IMG/VR virus record: IMGVR_UViG_3300044797_000318
Coordinates: 62,001 to 126,000 of that record
DNA: 64,000 nucleotides
Direction: 5' to 3' (one strand)
Source of the DNA: a virus
Of the stretch, positions 50,103 through 57,330 are shown one piece after another. Position 1 is the first letter of the stretch; the number at the start of each line of letters is the position of its first letter. Under the pieces are notes generated by a model that searched no databases, was not told where the DNA came from, and saw only the letters and a list, made by a program, of their open reading frames with translations. A program made the position numbers and the translations under genes.

Positions 50103-50186
50103 TGGTAGGAACGATCGGACTTGAACCGATAAACCCGAAGGCGAGCACTTTTAAGGAGCTTGTGTTTGCCATTTCACCACGTTCCC
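50103..50186 (-). tRNA. tRNA-Leu, anticodon UAA
   Basis: Acceptor GGGAACG/CGTTCCT (G1:U72), A73, encoded CCA. Anticodon arm AGCTC-CTTAAAA-GTGCT gives UAA (reads UUA), with one T:T mismatch. Class II variable arm GCC-TTC-GGGT. D-region GTGAAATGGCAAAC is related to the other Leu tRNAs. Confidence 0.86.
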
Positions 50187-50223
50187 ATGCGATACATTAT
50201 ATATCGCACCTTATTAGTAGGTT

Positions 50224-50739
50224 TTACTTACCGCAACTGGCAGAACAAGCTGTATTGTCAGCCTGACACTTATCGAAAGCCGTTTGACATTCGCAAAGAC
50301 AAGCTGCACGATCCTTCTCTTCACATTGAGAAGTGTCATTGCAGAAAGCCTCACAAACACATTTTTGTGCATTGCAATCTTGTGGCTGGCAAGCATCGGG
50401 CTCTGCATGAGAGTCGGAACCGGGGTTAGAATCGACAGGTGGATTAGAGTCCACAGGTGGTTTGGTGTCAGTGGGCGGGGCCGTATCTTTGACCGTTACC
50501 ACATCATCGTTGATATTGCTATCGCTGTGATTATCACAATCCGCCTGATCATTACCATCGGTATTGTTACTGGAATCAACAGTCCCTGTTTCTGGGTTGC
50601 TGTTGGTATCTTCCAGACCTGAATCAGTAGTTCCGACATTAGCATCATCGTCGGTAGGAGGAATGATATCAGCTGAGGAGCCACATCCTGCCATCAGGCC
50701 AGTGACTAAGATCAATTTGATCAATGTTTGAGTTCGCAT
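50224..50739 (-). CDS. Secreted Asp/Pro-rich, cysteine-rich lipoprotein
   Basis: 171 residues. Signal peptide ending LMAGCGSS (lipobox, Cys19). Residues 24-115 are a low-complexity linker of D, N, T, S and PPVDSNP-type repeats. C-terminal 55 residues hold about ten cysteines (CQPQDC, CVCEAFC, CLCECQ, CSASC). This layout is common in outer-surface lipoproteins of delta-type proteobacteria such as Myxococcota, a weak hint to the host. Confidence 0.75.
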   Translation of the reverse strand: MRTQTLIKLILVTGLMAGCGSSADIIPPTDDDANVGTTDSGLEDTNSNPETGTVDSSNNTDGNDQADCDNHSDSNINDDVVTVKDTAPPTDTKPPVDSNPPVDSNPGSDSHAEPDACQPQDCNAQKCVCEAFCNDTSQCEEKDRAACLCECQTAFDKCQADNTACSASCGK

Positions 50740-50771
50740 GTTTTTATTTCCTTGTATAATAGTTGTTTGGT

Positions 50772-51836
50772 TTAGTTGGTTGCATCAACAGAAGAGAAGG
50801 TGACCACGAACTCTACTCGACGATTACGCTCACGACCTTCTTTAGTCGTATTAGGGGCGGACGGATGAGCAATGCCCATTGGGGCGCCCACCAATCGAGC
50901 AGCATCGACACCATGATCCACCAGATATTGTTTGACCGCAACGGTGCGTTGGGCAGATAATACCTCATTGTGAGCTAGTTGACCCTCAGAAGATGCGTGA
51001 CCCTCAACCTTCATAGCCAACTTAGGATGAGCTTGGAATTGTTTGACCACCACATCCAACTTATCACGAGATTCCCAACGTAGAGTGGCCTTATCAAAAT
51101 CGAAATAGACCTTCTCAATTAGATTGAGTTGATCTACTTCCTTGGTAGCCACCGGAGTAGGGCAAGGTTTGTCATCGTCATGCACGTCCACAAAAGAGAC
51201 AGTATTGACATTGTGCGTCTTTACCCTTGGGGTAGTTGGAGCATCAAAGGAGAAGGAAAGACCAACCTGCAACAAGTTGACATCGCTTCGATTGAGCTCA
51301 ATATTACCGAATGCGTTCTCATTGGTGTTGTCAGCGGTTTGGAAAACGTGAGTATAACGCACGAAAGGACCTAACCAGAAAATATGATTCTGATCCAGAG
51401 GCATCTCACCACCAATTCCAACATCACCTGCTGGTAGCACTAGGCCACCAGTATCGGCTGCCATCAAATCCACGTCAACCCAAGGAGAGAATTCCCCGAG
51501 AAATCGATTATGGTAAGAAGCTCGACGATCTGTTTGCAATCGTACGGAACCACCGAACTGCCACAGTACGCCCGCATTCTGCCCATTATCAGTGGCACGT
51601 GGTAGATACATAGTAGAAACAGAGGGACCAATAGCAAGGTTAGGAATCAAGGTAAACATCCCCTTAGCTCCTAAAGCCAAACCAGGATCATAAATACCGC
51701 TTTGTGGAGAAGATAGCGGAATGACTACACCGGGTTCCAAATGTAAACTGAAGGAGTTGTCCGCAGAAGCGGTACCAGTAATAGTTGTGAGAAGGGCAGC
51801 GGTTGTTGCTGCTAAAATAGAGAAATGTCTTATCAT
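50772..51836 (-). CDS. OmpA-family outer membrane protein
   Basis: 354 residues. Signal peptide of about 25 residues ending TASA, a beta-barrel-like region (alternating strands, about 26-200), a short linker, and a C-terminal OmpA peptidoglycan-binding domain: KVYFDFDKATLR, KVEGHASSEG, LSAQRTVAVKQYLVDHGV, GRERNRRVEF. Expected to span the outer membrane and bind the cell wall. Very unusual cargo for a phage; next to the lipoprotein gene at 50224. Confidence 0.88.
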   Translation of the reverse strand: MIRHFSILAATTAALLTTITGTASADNSFSLHLEPGVVIPLSSPQSGIYDPGLALGAKGMFTLIPNLAIGPSVSTMYLPRATDNGQNAGVLWQFGGSVRLQTDRRASYHNRFLGEFSPWVDVDLMAADTGGLVLPAGDVGIGGEMPLDQNHIFWLGPFVRYTHVFQTADNTNENAFGNIELNRSDVNLLQVGLSFSFDAPTTPRVKTHNVNTVSFVDVHDDDKPCPTPVATKEVDQLNLIEKVYFDFDKATLRWESRDKLDVVVKQFQAHPKLAMKVEGHASSEGQLAHNEVLSAQRTVAVKQYLVDHGVDAARLVGAPMGIAHPSAPNTTKEGRERNRRVEFVVTFSSVDATN

Positions 51837-51878
51837 TGAAAATCCTTATAATGTGAGGTTGAAAAATTCCTGAAAAAT

Positions 51879-52368
51879 CTAAACACGAAACGAAGAACCG
51901 TCAAGGCGGGGGTCAACAAAAATAATTTCACGACCCACATTTTTGGCGTATTCCACGCAGTTAGCTGTGCCGCCTTTCGATCCATCCCATACGGCAATCA
52001 ATTTATCGCAATGGTCAACCATCCACTCATTACGAATTTGCATTTTATAAGCAGCATAACCGCCATCACTAACAATAACTTCTTCGGAGGCTAGCTTGCG
52101 TAAAAGCCGATATGTTTTTTGACTGACCTCGGGCCACGCCATCTCTTGCCCCTCAAAAGGAATGCAAGCTACTAATGGAATACGAAGTTTGAGGCAAACA
52201 CTGGCAAAATATTGATCGGTACCTAAGGCCATACCCGACAAACATTTTTCGGGTTTCATTTCCAATAATAGCCTCTCAATTTCTCGGCAAATTTTATTAT
52301 AGGTTGGATTAGGTAATTTGTATCCACCGATTTTTTGTCGGCCTGGATCCCGTGATTGCTATTATCAT
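51879..52368 (-). pseudogene. SLOG-family (YpsA/DUF1273-like) gene with frameshift at an A-run
   Basis: From the ATG at 52368 (ATGA overlap with the upstream stop) the protein begins MIIAITGSRPTK, then the frame breaks at a run of six A (52331-52336 as T on the plus strand). One base further on it continues IGGYKLPNP and LSGMALGTDQYFASVCLKLR, IPFEGQEMAWPEVSQ, AVWDGSKGGTANCVEYA to TAG at 51879. SLOG proteins bind nucleotide ligands, several in defence signalling. Full product about 162 residues if the frame is restored by slippage. Confidence 0.78.
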
Positions 52369-52640
52369 TTTTGTATGGTTACTTGTTCGTGTGCTTGCAT
52401 CTCTTCCGCCTCAATCAATTGCATAAACTCATCGTGAATTTCTTGCGACTCGTTGTTGCGCTGAATGTAAAACAGACCTACCGATTGCTCGCCTAACAAA
52501 CCCAAGAACTCATACTTGACTTTGACCTTGCCAACAATAATGGTGTTGATAGCGGAGGCGAAACTAGCCATTTCATCTTCACTTTGGAAGAGGTGAGCGG
52601 CTGGTAGATTGACTAATATTTCCTTGGGTTTGATTTTCAT
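52365..52640 (-). CDS. Hypothetical protein, 91 aa
   Basis: Start at 52640 gives MKIKPKEILVNLPAAHLFQS. Alternating strands and a long acidic C-terminal helix (ESQEIHDEFMQLIEAEEMQ). Not recognised. Directly follows the metallophosphoesterase gene and overlaps the SLOG start. Confidence 0.62.
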   Translation of the reverse strand: MKIKPKEILVNLPAAHLFQSEDEMASFASAINTIIVGKVKVKYEFLGLLGEQSVGLFYIQRNNESQEIHDEFMQLIEAEEMQAHEQVTIQK

Positions 52641-52641
52641 C

Positions 52642-53286
52642 TTACACCTCCACAACAACAGGCAAATTTTCTGGTTTATAATAATCGGTGCAGACAGCAG
52701 CATTGATAAACTTGACGCCATCTCGCTCAACCATTTTACCACCATCACGATGTAAGTGTCCAAAGATATGAACTTTGAGATTAGTTAGTTGCGGCAATCT
52801 CTTGGCCAACAATTCACAACCCTGACTACCAGCTTGAATGGTGTCATCCAAGATACCATAAGGGGGACAATGAGTAATCAAGATATTAGTGTCCTCGGGG
52901 ATCATATCCCATTTTTGAGATAGTTCATCACCATTTCGTGGTAAGTTCCACTCCCAATCATGAAATGCCGGTTGCCAAGGAGAACCATAGAAGTAAAAAT
53001 TATTTATTCTTGCACTCTTATCTTCAAGATAAAAAGATCCAGTATCATCAAACATTTGAAGGGCAATGTTTCTCTTTTGTTCATTACGAATGCCAAGCTC
53101 ATGATTACCACAAACAATTATTTTATTCTTGTGTGGTAATTCTTTCCACCAATTACAAAAATCGGCAATAATTTCTAATTCACCTCTCCAAGTAATATCG
53201 CCCGCATGAACCAAAATATCACCGTCAGGAACAATAATATTACGATGATATGAGTGTGTATCGGAGATTGCTACTATTGTTGTCAT
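52642..53286 (-). CDS. Calcineurin-like metallophosphoesterase
   Basis: 214 residues. AISDTHSYHRN, VHAGDITWRGE, VCGNHELGI, ITHCPPYG and IFGHLHRDGG are the five metal-binding blocks. Hydrolyses phosphodiesters or phosphomonoesters; natural substrate unknown. Overlaps the upstream small gene by ATGA. Confidence 0.92.
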   Translation of the reverse strand: MTTIVAISDTHSYHRNIIVPDGDILVHAGDITWRGELEIIADFCNWWKELPHKNKIIVCGNHELGIRNEQKRNIALQMFDDTGSFYLEDKSARINNFYFYGSPWQPAFHDWEWNLPRNGDELSQKWDMIPEDTNILITHCPPYGILDDTIQAGSQGCELLAKRLPQLTNLKVHIFGHLHRDGGKMVERDGVKFINAAVCTDYYKPENLPVVVEV

Positions 53287-53486
53287 TCTAATTCCGTTTT
53301 TATTGAGATTCCATCTACTACTGGCGAAACAAGTTTTCTAATTTTATTATCTATTTGATGGGCCATCATAACGATACCAAAACCGTCATCCGTAGAAATA
53401 ACCACACTGGAACTATACCAAGCATATTGGGAATACTTCATCTTCAATTTCAGGCGAACTTGATTGGCTTCCTTGAAAGTAGACAT
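53283..53486 (-). CDS. Small conserved protein, 67 aa
   Basis: EANQVRLKLKMKYSQYAWYS then GFGIVMMAHQIDNKIRKLVS and VDGISIKTE. The layout (VRxxLKMxxSxYxWY...DGxGIxV...RKxIxPVVxGVxV) is one I recognise from many phages and bacteria, with unknown function. Coupled to the phosphoesterase gene. Confidence 0.68.
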   Translation of the reverse strand: MSTFKEANQVRLKLKMKYSQYAWYSSSVVISTDDGFGIVMMAHQIDNKIRKLVSPVVDGISIKTELE

Positions 53487-53496
53487 AGCAGCTCCT

Positions 53497-54102
53497 TCAA
53501 CTAAAAAGTATATAGGTTTTTATTTTATCTATCAGACTATCTTGATCAGAATAATCCCAAGTGGTTAGTGGCAACTTCAATACTAATTTTCGAGGGGTAT
53601 AATCATCAAGTTTGTATATCACAGTAACATCTTGGAAAAAATCTAAAGTAATTTGATATTCAGGAATATCTCGCCGAAACAACGAGATACATTCTTGTTC
53701 TAACCCAGTATTGAATATATTTCCATTAACTGACTCAAACTCTACATCTAGGGTCGATACCCAAGTATGATGACAATTTTGACAACTAGCATTGATCCAA
53801 AAATAAAAATAACGACTTGTGTCCTCATTTGGATTTATTGTTACACAATGATCGGGATACGGCCGATCTTTTATCTCAACTTGATACGTGTTATTATCAC
53901 AGTTGATCTGATATATTGGTAAGCAATTTTTCTTTTTGTTTCGACATTGAATTGTTAGTAAGTGGTTTTCTTTTAGGAAACCAAGGCACTCAAAATTTGG
54001 ATCAGGTCCCACCGATAAGTCTATGGTTCTAGTATCTTTTTGACACAGAGGACAAAATAAACAATGATCCCAAAGTTCTTGAAGTGTATTGAATATTTTC
54101 AT
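53497..54102 (-). CDS. Cysteine-knuckle protein ending ILFS
   Basis: 201 residues. CLFCPLC near the start and CQNCHHTW in the middle give a possible zinc site. The rest is beta-rich. Ends LIDKIKTYILFS, sharing its C-terminal pattern with 44944-45315 and 40739-41038. Function unknown. Confidence 0.64.
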   Translation of the reverse strand: MKIFNTLQELWDHCLFCPLCQKDTRTIDLSVGPDPNFECLGFLKENHLLTIQCRNKKKNCLPIYQINCDNNTYQVEIKDRPYPDHCVTINPNEDTSRYFYFWINASCQNCHHTWVSTLDVEFESVNGNIFNTGLEQECISLFRRDIPEYQITLDFFQDVTVIYKLDDYTPRKLVLKLPLTTWDYSDQDSLIDKIKTYILFS

Positions 54103-54112
54103 ATTACTCTGG

Positions 54113-54637
54113 ATGCCAATGAAATATCAAAAAATCTTAGACATGGTCGAAAAATTCGTCGTTTTAGCTCAGGTCAAAACGGTGATCGTCAATAATCCTA
54201 TATCCGGTCACGATACGGTGGATAAAGCATATGAGGAGCGACAACATAAGCTACAAGAGTTTTCTAATCTTTTCAAGCGTAATCTAACGGCCGTAATCAA
54301 TGAAATGAGCGGAGATATGATCACCCTCAAAGAACGAGGCTTTGATCATAAAATGATGTCTTTATTAGCCAAAGTTCAACACGATCTTATTGAAATAAAC
54401 AAGGAAATTGAAGACATCAATCCTTATATTGCTGCTCAAAAATTAGTCAATTTTGTTTCAGAAAGACCTAACAAGCCTATAATTGACAACTTAGAGTTTT
54501 TAGCCACGCATCATCTCAAACAAACCAACGAGGGAATAAATCTCTCTAAGTATTTGGGGTATCCCAGATTTCATAGTATAGAAACACTTAGGGCATTAGC
54601 TACACAACTTCATCTTTACATAGAGAAAAATCTGTAA
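54113..54637 (+). CDS. Helical hypothetical protein, about 174 aa
   Basis: Mostly long helices (YQKILDMVEKFVVLAQ, KVQHDLIEINKEIED). Not recognised. ATG at 54113 or 54119 could be the start; both lie behind the divergent gene start at 54102. A single plus-strand gene converging on 54638-55162. Confidence 0.58.
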   Translation: MPMKYQKILDMVEKFVVLAQVKTVIVNNPISGHDTVDKAYEERQHKLQEFSNLFKRNLTAVINEMSGDMITLKERGFDHKMMSLLAKVQHDLIEINKEIEDINPYIAAQKLVNFVSERPNKPIIDNLEFLATHHLKQTNEGINLSKYLGYPRFHSIETLRALATQLHLYIEKNL

Positions 54638-55162
54638 TTACTTGGTTGGGAATAAAGAAGGTTGCTTCTGAAACAAATCATCCCACAGAGTTCTAGCCGT
54701 AGGTAAGGGAACGACAGGAGCAGGGGTTGACATTGAAGTATTGATGGCGGCTGCTAATGCCGTAGCTGATACATTGACGATGGGTGGTGGTACTGGTGCA
54801 GAAGCGCGAGCAGCTTGCGCTGCCACTACCACAGTTTGCGCTCTTGCCATAGGACGTAGGGAAGATTGGGCTCGTTTTTGGATTGTATATTTACTATCCA
54901 AGTCCCAAGAAGCTGTGAGTGGATGGTAAAGTAAGGCCTCTGCTGTGGTTCCATTTCCTAAGGTGACGGTAATAGGCGTGCGAGCCCAGCCCTCATTTTC
55001 GATATTAGTAGTAAATATACTACGGACTACATCGCGCACCTCTCTATGACGTGCGTGCGGCATAACCGTTTTGACTTCGTTGCTAACATCTAATGCTGTG
55101 AAAAGCACCTCTCTATTGATGAAATCTTCCACTACTGCGAGAACTGTGTCTTGTAAATTCAT
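54638..55162 (-). CDS. Hypothetical protein with Ala/Pro-rich linker
   Basis: 174 residues. Residues 1-90 look folded (FTALDVSNEVKTVMPHARHR, perhaps a winged helix); residues 95-150 are a low-complexity Ala/Pro/Val linker; the end is LWDDLFQKQPSLFPTK, which could be a short binding peptide. Not recognised. Confidence 0.6.
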   Translation of the reverse strand: MNLQDTVLAVVEDFINREVLFTALDVSNEVKTVMPHARHREVRDVVRSIFTTNIENEGWARTPITVTLGNGTTAEALLYHPLTASWDLDSKYTIQKRAQSSLRPMARAQTVVVAAQAARASAPVPPPIVNVSATALAAAINTSMSTPAPVVPLPTARTLWDDLFQKQPSLFPTK

Positions 55163-55167
55163 TGTTA

Positions 55168-55719
55168 TTATCCTTTATGCATGAATGATTCTAAATCGAT
55201 AAATTTGAGCGCGCCTTTTTTATTTTGCATGATATTCCATTCGTGGAAATCATAGTATGTGTATTTTATTTTGCGAGCGTGTGTGATAAAAGTTTTGACC
55301 TTAGAAGTCATATATCTTTCATATTGCTTGATGTATTCTTTATTCTCTGGAAAGTATAAGGCTGTTTCGATAGCCGAAACCTTACTTTCTCGTAAGCCAA
55401 TAGGTATCAGTTTGAGTTTATCCATTACATAATAGTAATATTTTTGCTCGACCGACTTTCCTTCAACTCGACGAATGGCAGTGAATGATCCTATTTTATA
55501 TAATTTGACTATGGCTGGATTTTTAGAATTCATAATATATTCTAAAATACCTAAACTATTGAACCTATTACGATGATTTTCGGCAATCTTGACCACACGA
55601 TTAGGGTATTTATCGAGACGATAAATGCATCCATCACCTCGGTAAATTCTTCTACCAAGTTTCAATCCTGAATGATTTTGGAATTCCCGCTGTTCGGGCG
55701 TTAGTTTTTTGGAGGGCAT
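55168..55719 (-). CDS. Small protein-kinase-like protein
   Basis: 183 residues. Minimal kinase features: GDGCIYRLDKYPNRVVKIAE with a candidate ATP-binding Lys, and YYDFHEWNIMQN followed by LKFIDLESF, corresponding to the catalytic loop HxDxxxxN and the metal-binding Asp. The N-terminal Gly-rich loop is weak. May phosphorylate a host or phage target; could also be an inactive relative. Preceded by a promoter at 55726. Confidence 0.62.
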   Translation of the reverse strand: MPSKKLTPEQREFQNHSGLKLGRRIYRGDGCIYRLDKYPNRVVKIAENHRNRFNSLGILEYIMNSKNPAIVKLYKIGSFTAIRRVEGKSVEQKYYYYVMDKLKLIPIGLRESKVSAIETALYFPENKEYIKQYERYMTSKVKTFITHARKIKYTYYDFHEWNIMQNKKGALKFIDLESFMHKG

Positions 55720-55725
55720 GCTAAC

Positions 55726-55753
55726 AACCTAAAAATTATAAATAAAAAGTCAA
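55726..55753 (-). promoter_or_regulatory. Promoter of the kinase-like gene
   Basis: Minus strand TTGACT, 16 bases, TAGGTT. Lies between the NADAR gene and the kinase-like gene; -10 is poor, spacing fits the pattern. Confidence 0.5.
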
Positions 55754-55773
55754 GGGCGGGGATAATTTTTTCG

Positions 55774-56205
55774 CTATTCACCTTTCAACTCTTCCCTTAT
55801 CTCCATCAATATTTGACCCAGTTCATTCCTACCGTTTCCATCTTTGCCACAACCCCACCAACTATCCACGGGCAAGTCTTCTATCAATTCTTCGGTGCCA
55901 GTTTCCATTAGTTGCTTACGCAAATCGGCGTGTTGCAAAAACTTAGCCAAACAACATTCTTTCATGACAGTGCGCTTGATCTGATCCCAATCGGGGATCA
56001 TGGTTACTGTCTGACCTAAGTCTCTGGCTTGCATCGGTTTGGTAGCTTCCCAGATCAATTTCTTCTCAGCCAGATTGTAGGTCTTTTGAGATTGATAGGG
56101 GGCCTCGATCCAGTTCCACCACTGCCCATAGATATACATTCTGGCTTTCCAGAAGTTGCCTAAGAAGCCTCCTGGGTCTTTGATACGATAAAATTTGAGT
56201 GCCAT
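55774..56205 (-). CDS. NADAR-family protein (YbiA-like N-glycosidase)
   Basis: 143 residues. FYRIKDPGGFLGNFWKARMY, then APYQSQKTYNLAEKKLIW, WDQIKRTVMKECCLAKFLQ and DSWWGCGKDGNGRNELGQIL follow the NADAR/YbiA pattern. Members act on N-glycosidic bonds of ribose derivatives; some remove ADP-ribose from guanine bases. Starts one base before the end of the macro-domain gene. Stop is TAG. Last gene of the ADP-ribose unit. Confidence 0.9.
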   Translation of the reverse strand: MALKFYRIKDPGGFLGNFWKARMYIYGQWWNWIEAPYQSQKTYNLAEKKLIWEATKPMQARDLGQTVTMIPDWDQIKRTVMKECCLAKFLQHADLRKQLMETGTEELIEDLPVDSWWGCGKDGNGRNELGQILMEIREELKGE

Positions 56206-56687
56206 TATTCGTCTCCCTCACGACGGTAAATTCGCACTTTGACATCCTGCTCGCCAACATAGTTGGCAAAATTGTTGATAATTCCAAGGTAATGTTCCCA
56301 ATCGCCCCCACCAAGTCCGCAGCCCACTCTCCACGGAAATCCTACACTTTCCAGATCAGGTAGTTGAGCGACACGCAATAATCCTCTATAAAAATATTTC
56401 TCTCGAGCAGCCAGACCATCTAAACTTGAAAGTGGATACCTACATCGACCCGGATAAATTTGCCCGTGTAAATTAATAATAAGCCGTTTATCTATGCCAT
56501 TACCACGTATATCAATTGTTCCCGCAATACTTTGCTCGATTCGATCGGCATAGCAATTAGCATAAGGATACTTATCGAAAATTGCACGAGCAATTCCTGC
56601 CGCCCCACCATTAGAGATAGTGTTGGTCTGATGAATAATGTATTTCTCTTTGGCTTCTAAAAGATTGCCCGTAATTATTTCAATCAT
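56205..56687 (-). CDS. Macro-domain ADP-ribose hydrolase-like protein
   Basis: 160 residues. IEIITGNLLEAKEKYIIHQT, NTISNGGAAGIARAIFDKYP and FPWRVGCGLGGGDWEHYL are the strand, phosphate-loop and second-loop segments of ALC1/TARG1-like macro domains, which bind ADP-ribose and often remove it from proteins or nucleic acids. Encoded between PARP and NADAR genes in the same direction. Confidence 0.88.
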   Translation of the reverse strand: MIEIITGNLLEAKEKYIIHQTNTISNGGAAGIARAIFDKYPYANCYADRIEQSIAGTIDIRGNGIDKRLIINLHGQIYPGRCRYPLSSLDGLAAREKYFYRGLLRVAQLPDLESVGFPWRVGCGLGGGDWEHYLGIINNFANYVGEQDVKVRIYRREGDE

Positions 56688-56693
56688 ACTAAT

Positions 56694-56855
56694 TCACCCA
56701 CTATTTTGTCTATCTATCCATGGCACAACCCGAACGTTCTTGACACCTTCGTAACCAGCGATGTCATCCATCTGATAGTAAACTTCCGTTTCAGAGTAAG
56801 GGCCAGCCTTCTGGGTTCCTGGAAACCCTTCAACTTCGTATTCTACAAAATACAT
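56694..56855 (-). CDS. Small hypothetical protein, 53 aa
   Basis: MYFVEYEVEGFPGTQKAGPY then ETEVYYQMDDIAGYEGVKNV, a compact beta-rich protein. ATG at 56855 lies one base behind the TAG stop of the preceding gene, again showing TAG used as a stop. Role unknown; embedded in the ADP-ribose unit. Confidence 0.62.
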   Translation of the reverse strand: MYFVEYEVEGFPGTQKAGPYSETEVYYQMDDIAGYEGVKNVRVVPWIDRQNSG

Positions 56856-56856
56856 T

Positions 56857-57330
56857 CTAAAACCACCAATCAGGCACATTTCGTTTTGTCCATTTCGCGA
56901 TATAAGCTTTGTCGCCTTTGTAATAATTACGGTAAGATTGCACGGGGTCATCCACCTTGTATTGATCGGGCATACACTTTACGAAAGGCGCAAGGCCGAT
57001 ATTAGGGATAGATAACTTAGAAGCGTCCGAGTAAAAATTACTTAGAATTGATTGACACTTATGTGTCTTACTATATCTATATGTATACTCTTCACATAAG
57101 GCCAAGCCAAGATTTAGCAACCAACCGAAATTCTCTCTTGACTGACTTGCCCAGATAGAAGCCGGATGATTCTTATGTGTCTGGCGATACACAGGAACAT
57201 AAGATTTGTCGTAAGTAATCAGTGCGTTGTTAAGAAGCTGCGTGGTTTCAAGGATCATTTTGATACAATGTTTATCAACATGATATTGAGCAGCCTTCTT
57301 TACATCTGCATCTAAAACAAAGATGTTCAT
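56857..57330 (-). CDS. Conserved phage protein of unknown function, 157 aa
   Basis: MNIFVLDADVKKAAQYHVDK start, then HCIKMILETTQLLNNAL, RQTHKNHPASIWASQS, YTYRYSKTHKC and MPDQYKVDDPVQSYRNYY. I recognise this as a protein widespread in phages, with conserved His and Lys residues suggesting enzymatic activity, but no established function is known to me. Overlaps the PARP stop by ATGA. Confidence 0.75.
   Translation of the reverse strand: MNIFVLDADVKKAAQYHVDKHCIKMILETTQLLNNALITYDKSYVPVYRQTHKNHPASIWASQSRENFGWLLNLGLALCEEYTYRYSKTHKCQSILSNFYSDASKLSIPNIGLAPFVKCMPDQYKVDDPVQSYRNYYKGDKAYIAKWTKRNVPDWWF

Noticed and set aside
50187-50223. A copy of the 4130 promoter in front of tRNA-Leu(UAA)
   Set aside because: The spacer sequence CCTACTAATAA is shared with the 4130 promoter, but no -35 box is present, so it was not called.
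4876-57330. Complete reassignment of TAG to an amino acid
   Set aside because: At least seven genes end at TAG in places where the next gene starts at once (28388, 56857) or where the family ends naturally. Read-through seems partial or gene-specific.
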